In this document: piece by piece, positions 28,663 through 37,161 of the stretch
Position numbering within the stretch: the stretch's first letter is position 1
How the letters are laid out: every line of letters starts with the position of its first letter
Assembly: GCF_002007565.1 (NCBI RefSeq)
Contig: NZ_CP015625.1
Coordinates: forward strand, 744,001 to 808,000
DNA length: 64,000 nucleotides
Direction: 5' to 3'
Origin: Ditibartonella choladocola
Lineage (GTDB): Bacteria > Pseudomonadota > Alphaproteobacteria > Rhizobiales > Rhizobiaceae
Notes under the pieces: model-generated
Database searches by the model: none
Told to the model about the DNA's origin: nothing
Seen by the model: only the letters and a program-made list of their open reading frames with translations
Translations under genes and position numbers: made by a program

Positions 28663-28714
28663 TGCATATAAAGTAAATAGAAGAATTTTATTAATTCTTC
28701 TATTTACATATGCA
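28663..28714. repeat. long AT-rich inverted repeat at the cassette boundary
   Basis: A perfect 15-bp stem (GTAAATAGAAGAATT and its complement, loop TTATT) extends, after a 3-base bulge, by TGCATAT/ATATGCA. It lies between moaB and the first cassette gene. It may terminate moaB transcription or mark an insertion boundary. No T-run follows. Confidence 0.7.
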
Positions 28715-28887
28715 AACGCTAAAAAATATATATAAAACTATACGTTCAAAAATATGATAAAGAAGTTATTTTTATATTTCTTTAGATGGAAAACTTTATT
28801 CTAACCGGGAATTTTTTGGTTGGAAATAAACCTCAAATAAGGTAACGCAAAGTTCGTATTTGGTGAACTATTCCGCGAGACTCGGCA

Positions 28888-30969
28888 ATGATTGAAAAAA
28901 TGTCCAACATCATTACGAACAAAAAGTTTTTAGTGCTTTATTTTCTATTGGTGCCGATTGTCATTTTTTTAAGTGGTTTGGGAAAAACACGTGCTCCGCA
29001 TGACATATATGCGGTCTCTTTTTCGGTCCCGTTTTCAGAAGTTTATCTCGGTTCATTTTACGATCATAACAATTTGAGCAAGCTGAGATTTGATAACGGA
29101 GTGTATGAAAAGTTTAGCGGTAAACTTATAGTCAAAAGGCAAAAAGACGAGCTTCGTCCGTCGTTAACATATCAACTTCAAGAGACAAAATCGTTCCAAC
29201 TGTTTTTTTTACATCCTGACGATCAGGTTTGCATCGATAAAACCTGTAATACCGTTACAGAGAAGAAAACATTGGGCGTTGTTTCGGATGGTGAAAATGG
29301 TTCTATATCGAGCACAGTTGCAAGAATAGAATCATGGGAGATTCCGAATTTTGAGCCATTCTATATTCATTCTGTGCAGGCTAAAGATTTAGTTTTAGCA
29401 GATGCTTCAACAGGCGAAGCACGGGAACTATCGTTGTTTAACGATAAGAGATTTAGCGTTGATTTTTATAAAAATACGTCGGATTACTTATTTTCAAACC
29501 AGTTAATGCTTCTTGCTTCTTCTATAATATCATCTTTATTCATATATGGGGTGATATTTATTTTATTAAAGAAATATAATAAATTAAATTTATTTGATAT
29601 TTTTATATTGATATTAATTTTAATTGAGTATTTAATTTTGTTTCCCGGAATATTTACCGATGACGTAGCTTTTAAAGAAATACTATTAGGTGAATTTTCT
29701 ATACATTATTCATCGATTTTTATGATATATAATTATATATTGTATATGGTTAATATAAAATTACTACAGTTTCCGGTTGTTATTTGGACTGCTTTGACGT
29801 TTATAATTATAGCACACTCGATTAGGCAAAAAACAATTCAGTATATATTTTACTATTTAATAGTATTTGTGATTTTAGTTTGTCCTGTATTCTATGCGGT
29901 GACATTTGTTTCTCAAAGATATTTCGTTCCACCAATTTTAACGATATTATCTATCTATTTCTTTCTTAAATCGATGTTTGTAAAAGAAGGAGATAGAAAA
30001 AATGCTGTTATTTCTGTTGTTATTGTTACATTTGTCGTTCTGTTGAGAAAAGAATATATAATTATACCAATATTATATCTGTCTATATTATTATTTTATA
30101 GGAAGGTAATTACATTAAAAACAAAAAAGTGTTTTTTGCTTGGCGGGGTGTTTTTTATTCTGGGTATAGTAGTGGTGAACCACGTTGTTCCGGCTCTTTT
30201 CCATGTAGATGTGGCGTATGATAATCGTAGGCTGGAGATGATATCTCTCTTGGATATGGTCAGACCTTATGTCCCTTGTCCAGGCAGTGTGGCTGAACGC
30301 AAACCGACTAAAGCGTCTGTTTTGCTGGTTCATGCCATTGATCTTACAGGTAGTACGAAAGCTTATTGCGATAGTCCAACGAGCGAACGTTATTTTTGGG
30401 ATTCGGTTAATGTTACCTGGATAAGTCCATCTAATCAAAAAAAAGCAACAAAAGAACTTAAAAAAGGATTTGTTCGCTCTTTCTTTGAGCAACCTATGCC
30501 TTCTCTTTCGAGATTCAAAGATCGTGCAACCGCTATTTTGAACAAAGACGTGGGGCAATTGAGTGATAAATATAAAAGTCGTACTCTAGGCGATCTCGGC
30601 CCTCACGCTGCGGTAGCGGATAACCATAATCTTATATTGGATAAGACCAACACTGTGGTGAGACCGATGGAACAATTCCTGATAAAATTAGCGAACATGT
30701 TGAATGCGGATATCAATTATTGGAACTGGTTGTCGGCCTTCATATTGTTGTTTGTGTATCCGGTTCTCTTTTGTCAGCTGAGAGCCGTTTTCATTCTGAA
30801 TTTTGCAATTATAATTTTGGCGTGCGGTGCTATTTTCCTGTCTCCAACGGTTAATTGGACATATATCCTTATGGTTCCTGTCTGGGTCTTTTTTGCTATA
30901 CCATTGGCTCTTATGGAAAAAGACTGGTTGAAGTCGCTTAAAGAAAAGAGAAAATCTATTGTTGCATAG
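28888..30969 (+). CDS. GT-C-like membrane glycosyltransferase, cassette gene 1
   Basis: A 693-residue protein. A first membrane helix (about 14-31) is followed by a roughly 180-residue extracytoplasmic domain, then about ten hydrophobic segments. The first large loop after the second helix carries FPGIFTDDVAFKE (about 250-262), an acidic pair placed as in GT-C lipid-linked sugar transferases. There is no closer family match that I recognise. The middle of the gene is strikingly AT-rich (TTTAATTTTAATTGAG-type runs near 29600), unlike the flanking core genes, a sign of transfer. The stop overlaps the start of the GtrA-like gene. Inference: the acceptor-specific transferase (GtrC role) acting in the periplasm. 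Confidence 0.65.
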   Translation: MIEKMSNIITNKKFLVLYFLLVPIVIFLSGLGKTRAPHDIYAVSFSVPFSEVYLGSFYDHNNLSKLRFDNGVYEKFSGKLIVKRQKDELRPSLTYQLQETKSFQLFFLHPDDQVCIDKTCNTVTEKKTLGVVSDGENGSISSTVARIESWEIPNFEPFYIHSVQAKDLVLADASTGEARELSLFNDKRFSVDFYKNTSDYLFSNQLMLLASSIISSLFIYGVIFILLKKYNKLNLFDIFILILILIEYLILFPGIFTDDVAFKEILLGEFSIHYSSIFMIYNYILYMVNIKLLQFPVVIWTALTFIIIAHSIRQKTIQYIFYYLIVFVILVCPVFYAVTFVSQRYFVPPILTILSIYFFLKSMFVKEGDRKNAVISVVIVTFVVLLRKEYIIIPILYLSILLFYRKVITLKTKKCFLLGGVFFILGIVVVNHVVPALFHVDVAYDNRRLEMISLLDMVRPYVPCPGSVAERKPTKASVLLVHAIDLTGSTKAYCDSPTSERYFWDSVNVTWISPSNQKKATKELKKGFVRSFFEQPMPSLSRFKDRATAILNKDVGQLSDKYKSRTLGDLGPHAAVADNHNLILDKTNTVVRPMEQFLIKLANMLNADINYWNWLSAFILLFVYPVLFCQLRAVFILNFAIIILACGAIFLSPTVNWTYILMVPVWVFFAIPLALMEKDWLKSLKEKRKSIVA

Positions 30970-31411
30970 ACTTAATTCTCTCAGTCGGTCATTTTTGAGA
31001 TTTGCCTTTATCTCCGGATGTGGGTGGCTTATTGATTTTTGTCTTATGTTGGCGATGGTCTTTTTATTCAGCCTTAATGTTGGCACGGCAAATTTCATAT
31101 CGTCTTTTATCGCCGTGACTTTTGTCTGGTTTGTTGCTCTTAGAATAGTTTTTACAAAAAAATACAAAGGAAACAGCTTTTTTTTGGCTATGTATTGGGG
31201 GTGGCAATTTGTATCAATTCTGTTTTATTCGTATTTAATATCGCAGTTTGTAAATATCGCTTATTTTATTGAGTTGTCGAGGTTTCTTCACATCGGGTGG
31301 CAGGCGCTTGCAAAAGTCATTATCACGCCTTTTAATCTCATGACGAATTTTCTTTTTATGTTTTATCTCACCCGTTTTATGGAAAAGAAAGGTTTGATAA
31401 TTGGAAAATAA
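30959..31411 (+). CDS. GtrA-like flippase, cassette gene 2
   Basis: A 150-residue protein with four hydrophobic helices, the GtrA/DPMS fold (FLRFAFISGCGWLIDFCLMLAMVF; FISSFIAVTFVWFVALRIVF; YWGWQFVSILFYSYLISQF; VIITPFNLMTNFLFMF). The conserved phenylalanine/arginine-rich N-terminus and the aromatic C-terminal helix fit the family, which flips undecaprenyl-phosphate-linked sugars across the inner membrane. TTG start overlapping the previous gene by 11 bases. Confidence 0.85.
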   Translation: MLHRLNSLSRSFLRFAFISGCGWLIDFCLMLAMVFLFSLNVGTANFISSFIAVTFVWFVALRIVFTKKYKGNSFFLAMYWGWQFVSILFYSYLISQFVNIAYFIELSRFLHIGWQALAKVIITPFNLMTNFLFMFYLTRFMEKKGLIIGK

Positions 31412-32222
31412 GCCACGCATTCTCGTGTTCATTCCCGCTTATCGTTGTGCTCCTCAAATAGGACGGGTGTTATCGCAATTCGATGATGAAGTTCAAAAAT
31501 GGGTGGACACGGTGATGGTTGTTGATAACCGATCACCTGATGATACACCAGACAAAGCTATTTCCTCAGGGCGAGACCAACTGGATCATTGTCGTTTTAT
31601 CGTATGGGAAAATGCCGATAATTATGGACTCGGCGGGTCTCACAAAGTGGCGTTCCAATATGCCGTTCAACATGGTTATGATTATCTTGTCGTTTTGCAT
31701 GGTGACGATCAGGCAGATATCAGAGATTTGCTACCATTTCTGAAGCAGGGAATACATTTGGAAAATGATTGTCTTCTCGGAGCCCGCTTTATGACGGATA
31801 GCAAGCTTGAAGGCTATTCGGCATTTCGCACATTCGGTAATCGTGTTTATAATTGGCTGTTTTCAGTGGTAGCATTCCATCGGATTTACGACTTGGGTTC
31901 CGGTCTGAATGTTTACCGGTTGGATAAATTTAAGGAATTCTATTATAAAAAATTTCCGGATGATTTGACTTTTAACTATGTAATGTTACTTGGCAGTTAT
32001 AACAAAGGGCAGAAGGTGCGATTTTTCCCGATTACGTGGCGTGAAAGCGATCAGGTTTCCAATGTCCGGTTGTTTCGCCAGGCGTTCAAGGTTCTTCAGT
32101 TACTAGGAAAATATTTTTTTATGCGTGGGCGTTTTTTAAAGTCTGATATGCGAACAGTCAAGCACGCATCCTACACAGGAAAAATTGTATTCACCACGCA
32201 AAAAGATGAAGACAGGCAATGA
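31401..32222 (+). CDS. GT2 family glycosyltransferase, cassette gene 3
   Basis: A 273-residue GT-A fold enzyme: RILVFIPAYRCAPQIGRVL at the start, the DNRSPDD nucleotide-binding loop, NYGLGGSHKVAFQYA, and the metal-binding DxD equivalent in VVLHGDDQADIRDLL (about 95-110). It resembles dolichol-/bactoprenol-phosphate sugar transferases, but lacks the two C-terminal membrane helices found in GtrB. TTG start at 31401, overlapping GtrA by 11 bases. Inference: charges the lipid carrier that the GtrA-like protein flips. Confidence 0.87.
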   Translation: MENKPRILVFIPAYRCAPQIGRVLSQFDDEVQKWVDTVMVVDNRSPDDTPDKAISSGRDQLDHCRFIVWENADNYGLGGSHKVAFQYAVQHGYDYLVVLHGDDQADIRDLLPFLKQGIHLENDCLLGARFMTDSKLEGYSAFRTFGNRVYNWLFSVVAFHRIYDLGSGLNVYRLDKFKEFYYKKFPDDLTFNYVMLLGSYNKGQKVRFFPITWRESDQVSNVRLFRQAFKVLQLLGKYFFMRGRFLKSDMRTVKHASYTGKIVFTTQKDEDRQ

Positions 32223-33103
32223 GGTACATTCTATCTATTATAGTCTGTCTTTCGGGATTGGCAGCATTGATCTGGCTCTGGCATTTAAGTCCAATGATCA
32301 GACAGACAATCAGCCAAGCGGACATTTTAAAACCGCTTCTCATTATTTTTCTTTATTTATTGAGCCATGTATTGCGCATGGTTCGACTTGCCAACCTTAC
32401 TTTAGACCAACGTAGAAAAATACCTGAACTTTTGTTGGCTCATACAATCGCATCTTTTCCGGCAGCCGTTATTCCTCTAAAATTAGGGGAGCTTTTTCGG
32501 ATTGGAGCTTTTTACATTGTATTTGATGGACATCAGAAAGCACTGGCTATCTGGCTTATAGAAAGAATCGGCGATGTTTTGACGTTGATTTTATTTATTT
32601 CGCTGTTAGGGGCTGTCGGCGTTGAAATACCGCAAACTGTGCGTAACGTATTTATCGTGTTTTCCGCAGTCTCGATATTAGCACTTCTTGGACTATATTC
32701 CTTGTCTCATACTTTTGTTTTTCTTAACCGATATCTGGTGCTCACAAGCTCTTCAGATCGAGGATTACGTCTATTGAAGTTAAGCTACGTTTTTAAACAG
32801 TTCGAGTTAACGATACGCGATTGCTTAAAAGGTCGGATTGCCGCATTCTGGTTATCATCTGCACTCATCTGGATCTTTGAAATATTGGCTTATTCCTGTT
32901 TTATGTCACAAGTATCCGATCGTGATATGCTGTCTGACAGTTCATTTGCTTTCGGACTTTTTGGAAGTCTTAGCAATCAGGTTCATGGTGCCGGCCAAGG
33001 GTTCGGCTTTTTTCAATCTTTCTCATTGGCATGTCTTACATTATGCGGCACTATCATCTTTTTAATTTTTAAATTTTTGAAGCTTGGAAAGCAACCGCGA
33101 TGA
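32219..33103 (+). CDS. LPG-synthase-like (UPF0104) membrane protein, cassette gene 4
   Basis: A 294-residue protein with about seven hydrophobic segments and the UPF0104/AglD-like central motif with RIGAFYIVFDGHQKALAIWLIERIGDVLTL (about 97-127). The C-terminal HGAGQGFGFFQSFSLACL also fits. The family includes the membrane half of lysylphosphatidylglycerol synthases and archaeal AglD; the aminoacyl transferase domain is absent here. ATG overlaps the previous stop (ATGA). The role in the cassette is probably membrane handling of a lipid-linked glycan (inference). Confidence 0.8.
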   Translation: MRYILSIIVCLSGLAALIWLWHLSPMIRQTISQADILKPLLIIFLYLLSHVLRMVRLANLTLDQRRKIPELLLAHTIASFPAAVIPLKLGELFRIGAFYIVFDGHQKALAIWLIERIGDVLTLILFISLLGAVGVEIPQTVRNVFIVFSAVSILALLGLYSLSHTFVFLNRYLVLTSSSDRGLRLLKLSYVFKQFELTIRDCLKGRIAAFWLSSALIWIFEILAYSCFMSQVSDRDMLSDSSFAFGLFGSLSNQVHGAGQGFGFFQSFSLACLTLCGTIIFLIFKFLKLGKQPR

Positions 33104-34566
33104 CTGCAATGAAGAGTGATTTGGTGATTATTATCGACGATCGCGAATGGGTGCCCGAAGTTTTAAGAAATATCGTCGGCCATAGGCGATTTGGAGATAT
33201 TACGCTACGTCGCCGCAAATTGTATCATACATTGGTCGACAGTTTGCCCATTTCCATGCGAGATAATGTCTTTCATTTAACCCAAAACGATGACTGCAAA
33301 GCGTTGCATGATTTGTTTTCTGCTTCGAAAACACGTATTTCAGCTTTTGTCATTTCAACCAGAGCAGCTTTTCAGGATAGTGGTGATCTTGAAAAACTTG
33401 TATTGCGGTTGCCTTATGCTTATGAAAATTTTACTGACAAGCGTTTTCAGCCACTTTTGGCCTATTTTTATGACATGCATGATCTCATTGTAATGTGGGA
33501 TTTGTTTTCATGTTCGCCAATTACTCGTTGGGAAAAATTCTGGAACGATGAAGCCCAACTGGAAGTCAATCGTCCAATAGATTTGGCAAAAATTAGCGAT
33601 TTTTTACAATATTCATCCGGCTCGACGGAAACCCGCCATTTCAACAGTGTGAAAATTGATTCTTTGTACTATACGAAGTCTTCTGAAGATCGAAATAAAA
33701 TGAAGGCTGAATATTGCTTTTATCATTTGGCATCCGAGAGAATGAAGCCATGGTTTGTCGAAACATTCGATTTTAAAGAAGATAACGATCAAAGTTCTTA
33801 CCGGATGATGCGTTATTATTTTGCTGATGCCGCGCTCCAGTGGATTCATAACGCATTTACAGAAGAAACTTTTTTGCCCTTTATTCAACGGATAATGGCT
33901 TTTCTATCCGACCGTCCGCAAAAAGCAGTTGATCGTGATGAGATGTTACAGACAACACGCGAGTTGTACGTAAACAAAGTTGAAAAAAGAATAAAACAAT
34001 TTTTAGATAGTCATTTGGGGAAGAAGATCAATTTGCAATTGTCTGCATCTGATGCAGAATTCGAGATCAAACATTTACAGTCCCGCTATCTTGATATTTA
34101 TAGAAGCTTGGAGAAAAAATTACTGCTGGATAGTCTCTGTTTTGGACATGGGGATCCCTGTTTTTCCAATATCCTGTATGACCAGACTCATCATTTTCTG
34201 AAGTTTATCGATCCGAAAGGGGCTGTGCGAGAGGAACAATTGTGGACGCATCCTTTCTATGACATTTGCAAGATCTCGCACAGTGTTCTTGGAAATTATG
34301 ATTTCATCAATAATGATCTGTTCCAGGTATCTTTTGACGATAAAAATCGTTTGTGTCTTGATTTGAAGTGTCCTGATAATCAAAAATTGAAAAATATTTT
34401 TATAGAAGAAATAAAAAAACAAAAATTGGATATAAAGCTCATCCGTTTGTGTGAAGCTTCACTATTTCTGTCTATGTTACCGTTACATTTGGACCATCCG
34501 AATAAAGTCATGGCATTTATTTTAACGGCAAAAAAAATACTAGATGAGGTGCAGGGTGAACAGTGA
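33100..34566 (+). CDS. kinase-like (phosphotransferase fold) protein, cassette gene 5
   Basis: A 488-residue cytoplasmic protein. The C-terminal third has the aminoglycoside/choline-kinase signature: the catalytic loop FGHGDPCFSNILYD (HGD-x4-N, about 348-361) followed by LKFIDPKGA, the metal-binding aspartate position. The N-terminal 250 residues are unrecognised. Similar large kinase-fold proteins accompany EcbF-type phosphatases in capsule loci. Overlaps the previous stop by four bases. Substrate unknown: a sugar or polyol is likely by context. Confidence 0.65.
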   Translation: MTAMKSDLVIIIDDREWVPEVLRNIVGHRRFGDITLRRRKLYHTLVDSLPISMRDNVFHLTQNDDCKALHDLFSASKTRISAFVISTRAAFQDSGDLEKLVLRLPYAYENFTDKRFQPLLAYFYDMHDLIVMWDLFSCSPITRWEKFWNDEAQLEVNRPIDLAKISDFLQYSSGSTETRHFNSVKIDSLYYTKSSEDRNKMKAEYCFYHLASERMKPWFVETFDFKEDNDQSSYRMMRYYFADAALQWIHNAFTEETFLPFIQRIMAFLSDRPQKAVDRDEMLQTTRELYVNKVEKRIKQFLDSHLGKKINLQLSASDAEFEIKHLQSRYLDIYRSLEKKLLLDSLCFGHGDPCFSNILYDQTHHFLKFIDPKGAVREEQLWTHPFYDICKISHSVLGNYDFINNDLFQVSFDDKNRLCLDLKCPDNQKLKNIFIEEIKKQKLDIKLIRLCEASLFLSMLPLHLDHPNKVMAFILTAKKILDEVQGEQ

Positions 34567-34954
34567 TACTCCTTTAATTGACGGAACATTGATTGTTGAT
34601 GTTGATGGTACGCTTTGTGCGTTAAAGACGCCTGAACAATCCTATTCTGATGTCACGCCGAATTTGTCACTCATCGAAAAGCTTCGTCATTATCAGTCCA
34701 AGGGGTACAAAATTCTTCTTTTTACCTCCAGAAATATGAAGACTTATAAAGGCAATTTGGCAGAGATTAACAAATACACGGCTCCTGTCCTCCTCGAATG
34801 GCTTGATAAATGGAGCGTTCCTTATGATGAAATTTTATTCGGTAAGCCTTGGCCGCGCAAAAACGGTTTTTACATTGATGACCGCGCAATAAGACCAGAT
34901 GAATTCTTGAAGTTGAGCGAAGAAGAAATTCATGCGCTACTTGGGGAGAAATAA
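34556..34954 (+). CDS. EcbF/BcbF-type HAD phosphatase, cassette gene 6
   Basis: A 132-residue HAD hydrolase. Motif I is IVDVDGTLCAL (about 12-22), motif II is LLFTSRNMKTYKGN, and the C-terminal metal motif is GFYIDDRAIRPDEFLKL. Size and the YDEILFGKPWPRKNGFYIDD ending closely match the EcbF-BcbF capsule biosynthesis phosphatases of Pasteurella and relatives (TIGR01689). I chose the GTG at 34556 because GAGGTG lies 4 bases ahead; it overlaps the previous gene by 11 bases. An ATG at 34544 would add four residues. Confidence 0.85.
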   Translation: MNSDTPLIDGTLIVDVDGTLCALKTPEQSYSDVTPNLSLIEKLRHYQSKGYKILLFTSRNMKTYKGNLAEINKYTAPVLLEWLDKWSVPYDEILFGKPWPRKNGFYIDDRAIRPDEFLKLSEEEIHALLGEK

Positions 34955-34955
34955 T

Positions 34956-35759
34956 TTGTCACGCACCATAGTTATTACAATGGCGGGCTTGGGAAGTCGT
35001 TTTCGCAAAGCAGGGTATGAAGTCCCGAAATACGAGATTGAGGCGCACGGAAGATTACTCTTTGATTGGTCGTTATTGTCGCTTAAAAATTTTTTTAAAG
35101 ACAGTCGGGTTGTCTATGTATGCCTTAAAGAAAATAATTCGTCCGATTTCTTGATAAAAAAGAGTGAGGCGCTTGGGCTTAACGACATTCGCATTGTTGA
35201 AATCGATAAGTTGACAGACGGGCAGGCAACAAGCGCGATATTGTCTTCTGAACATTGGTTACCAAATTCAGAATTGTTGATTTATAACATTGATACCTAT
35301 GTCGAACCCGATGTCTTGACACCTCAGTCCATTAGAAAAAATTCTGACGGATGGGTTCCATGTTTTCGGGCAAATGGAGACCATTGGAGCTTCCTTTTGC
35401 CCGATCAGCAAGGATGGGCAGAAAAACTTGTAGAGAAGAAACGCATATCCGATTACGCAACTATCGGGCTTTATTGGTTTAAGTCGGGCGAAGATTATAT
35501 AGCTGCATATAACCGGTATTTTTCTCATGCCGATAATCTTGTTCAAGGTGAACGGTATATTGCACCACTCTATAACACTCTTATTGAAAACAGGATGAAA
35601 GTGTCATTTTCAGATATTCCGATTAACAAAGTTCATGCTCTTGGAACTCCGGATGAATTGAATGCATTTTTAGCCGATTTTAAGCCGGAATGGGATCCTG
35701 CATATAGTTTGAAAAACAACGATGACGAACTCCGGATTGATCCCACAGTGAAAAAATAA
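34956..35759 (+). CDS. nucleotidyltransferase for capsule precursor, cassette gene 7
   Basis: A 267-residue NTP-transferase-fold protein. The signature ITMAGLGSRFRKAGYEVPKYEIEAHG includes the G-x-G-S-R-F loop and the PK pair, with LLIYNIDTYVEPD as the metal-binding aspartate segment. Homologues occur next to EcbF-type phosphatases in capsule loci. The TTG at 34956 is preferred: GGGGAG lies 7 bases ahead; an upstream ATG at 34932 would overlap the phosphatase gene. Inference: makes an NDP-activated (phospho)sugar or polyol from the product of the kinase and phosphatase. Confidence 0.8.
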   Translation: MSRTIVITMAGLGSRFRKAGYEVPKYEIEAHGRLLFDWSLLSLKNFFKDSRVVYVCLKENNSSDFLIKKSEALGLNDIRIVEIDKLTDGQATSAILSSEHWLPNSELLIYNIDTYVEPDVLTPQSIRKNSDGWVPCFRANGDHWSFLLPDQQGWAEKLVEKKRISDYATIGLYWFKSGEDYIAAYNRYFSHADNLVQGERYIAPLYNTLIENRMKVSFSDIPINKVHALGTPDELNAFLADFKPEWDPAYSLKNNDDELRIDPTVKK

Positions 35760-36572
35760 TGTATTCAGGTGAGAATTCTCAGGCACACACACTATTTGCG
35801 GCTGTCAAAGTGAACTTCTTTATCAGACTCAAAGCGTTGCTAGATAAAATGATTCTCTATTGAAAATTAAGAAAATTAAAGAGATCAGAAACCGGAATTG
35901 CAATGTTTGGATTTGCAATAAAAGCAAGTTAGCCAACACTTATTGCGTCGCTTCAGATCATGAAATGGTGGAGGCGGGTACAACACCCGGATGATTACAG
36001 ACTAATTTCCTGATAGCTCGGCAAAAATTCCATGTGAAAAGGAACCGCCGACATCCTCTCATGGGGCAGTTCCGAAGTTCGATAGTCCGGTTGCTGAATA
36101 CCTCTCCCGAAGGTCAGGTAGCTTCATCAACGACCGACCGGTTAAATCCATGAAACAGGAAGAGGGCTATGTGCTTTGCGATTTTTAAATCATGAAAAAT
36201 TTATTTGCCGTGTCTTGGCAAAATAGTTTCAAATGATTCGGGTCAGCTTATCTCTCATCACCATGTGTCCAAAAACAGCGTGATAAAATTTCATTTGATT
36301 GATGAAAACACGTCAATTCGCTCGAAGTCGGATAAAAGCAGTGAGGTGAACTTATCAATTTGACGGTGATCCGGTCATTTCCAAACTTCGGCTGTAGGTA
36401 AGCAGCTCAATTTCAGGAGCAACTATATTTTGAGTCTGAAAACAATATATTCCAGTTCAAAAAGTCAATTTCCATTTCCGTTGTAGAAAAGCACCTCTGT
36501 TGTCTGTTGTGCTTTCTCCATGAATTCGTAGAGAACACACGGTGTTTCAACAAATTGCGTTGCGGTCTGAAA
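35760..36572. other. 813-base gap at the downstream edge of the cassette
   Basis: I find no supported gene. Two adjacent plus-strand stretches of about 55-60 codons without stops occur (ending near 36190 and 36355) but have no usable start codon or recognisable family. A GGTGGAGGCGGG next to a small CGGGT/ACCCG hairpin lies at 35966-35989. Base composition is intermediate. It may be decayed coding sequence left by the insertion that brought the cassette. Confidence 0.5.
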
Positions 36573-37076
36573 TTATTGGCTGGAATCCAAGATCTGTATA
36601 GGCAGGGTGACGGGATTAAGCTTTCGCAAATATTTATGTAGTGGAGTTTGATTATTATAAATCGAAGCAATCTGATTTTTTGTAATGAGAAGCCCGCCTT
36701 CAAGTTGGCGATTTAACCCCAAAAATCGGCGTAATTTCGTAACCTTTTTCGTTCCAATTAATCGGAACTGGGCGGGTCTTGTTTCATTTTCAATATAACG
36801 ACTTAAAATTTCCCGCCATTGGTCGAGTAACCGTGCACCCGGTACCAGAAAAAGCAACCATTTGCTTTTTGCCGACGTGATCGCAGTGCCTAAATCGCTG
36901 CGGGAGAGATAACGGCAGCCGGTATCATCGGCAACTGTCTTCAAGACATTGCTGTGATTTTCCGACCACAAAATAACCTCGCTAACAAGACCGAACACGC
37001 TGCCCGATACAAGCATTGCAAGGGTATCGGCCAAGGGATCTATGTCTTCATTTGCGTGAATAATAACACTAACCAT
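36573..37076 (-). CDS. glycosyltransferase-like protein (short GT2 type)
   Basis: A 167-residue protein: MVSVIIHANEDIDPLADTLAML, then a strand/helix pattern of a GT-A fold with WLLFLVPGARLLDQWREILSRYIE (about 93-116). It lacks a clear DxD and is half normal GT2 length, so catalysis is uncertain. It does not belong to the cassette operon (opposite strand, core-like composition). It is divergent from the radical SAM gene. Confidence 0.65.
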   Translation of the reverse strand: MVSVIIHANEDIDPLADTLAMLVSGSVFGLVSEVILWSENHSNVLKTVADDTGCRYLSRSDLGTAITSAKSKWLLFLVPGARLLDQWREILSRYIENETRPAQFRLIGTKKVTKLRRFLGLNRQLEGGLLITKNQIASIYNNQTPLHKYLRKLNPVTLPIQILDSSQ

Positions 37077-37161
37077 AATCTTTCAATTAAATCATTATTT
37101 TGTCAAAAGCACGATAATTTATGTTCTTGTTTTGTTCGTATCACCATGGTAGATCGAAAGG

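Noticed and set aside
28888..35759. Prophage or transposon carrying the glycan cassette
   Set aside because: No integrase, transposase, terminal direct repeats or tRNA target are visible at either edge.
35966..35989. tmRNA or tRNA 3' end on the minus strand (CCTCCACCA after a small hairpin)
   Set aside because: The T-loop consensus is absent, the stem-loop sizes are wrong, and no matching 5' half or tag sequence is nearby.
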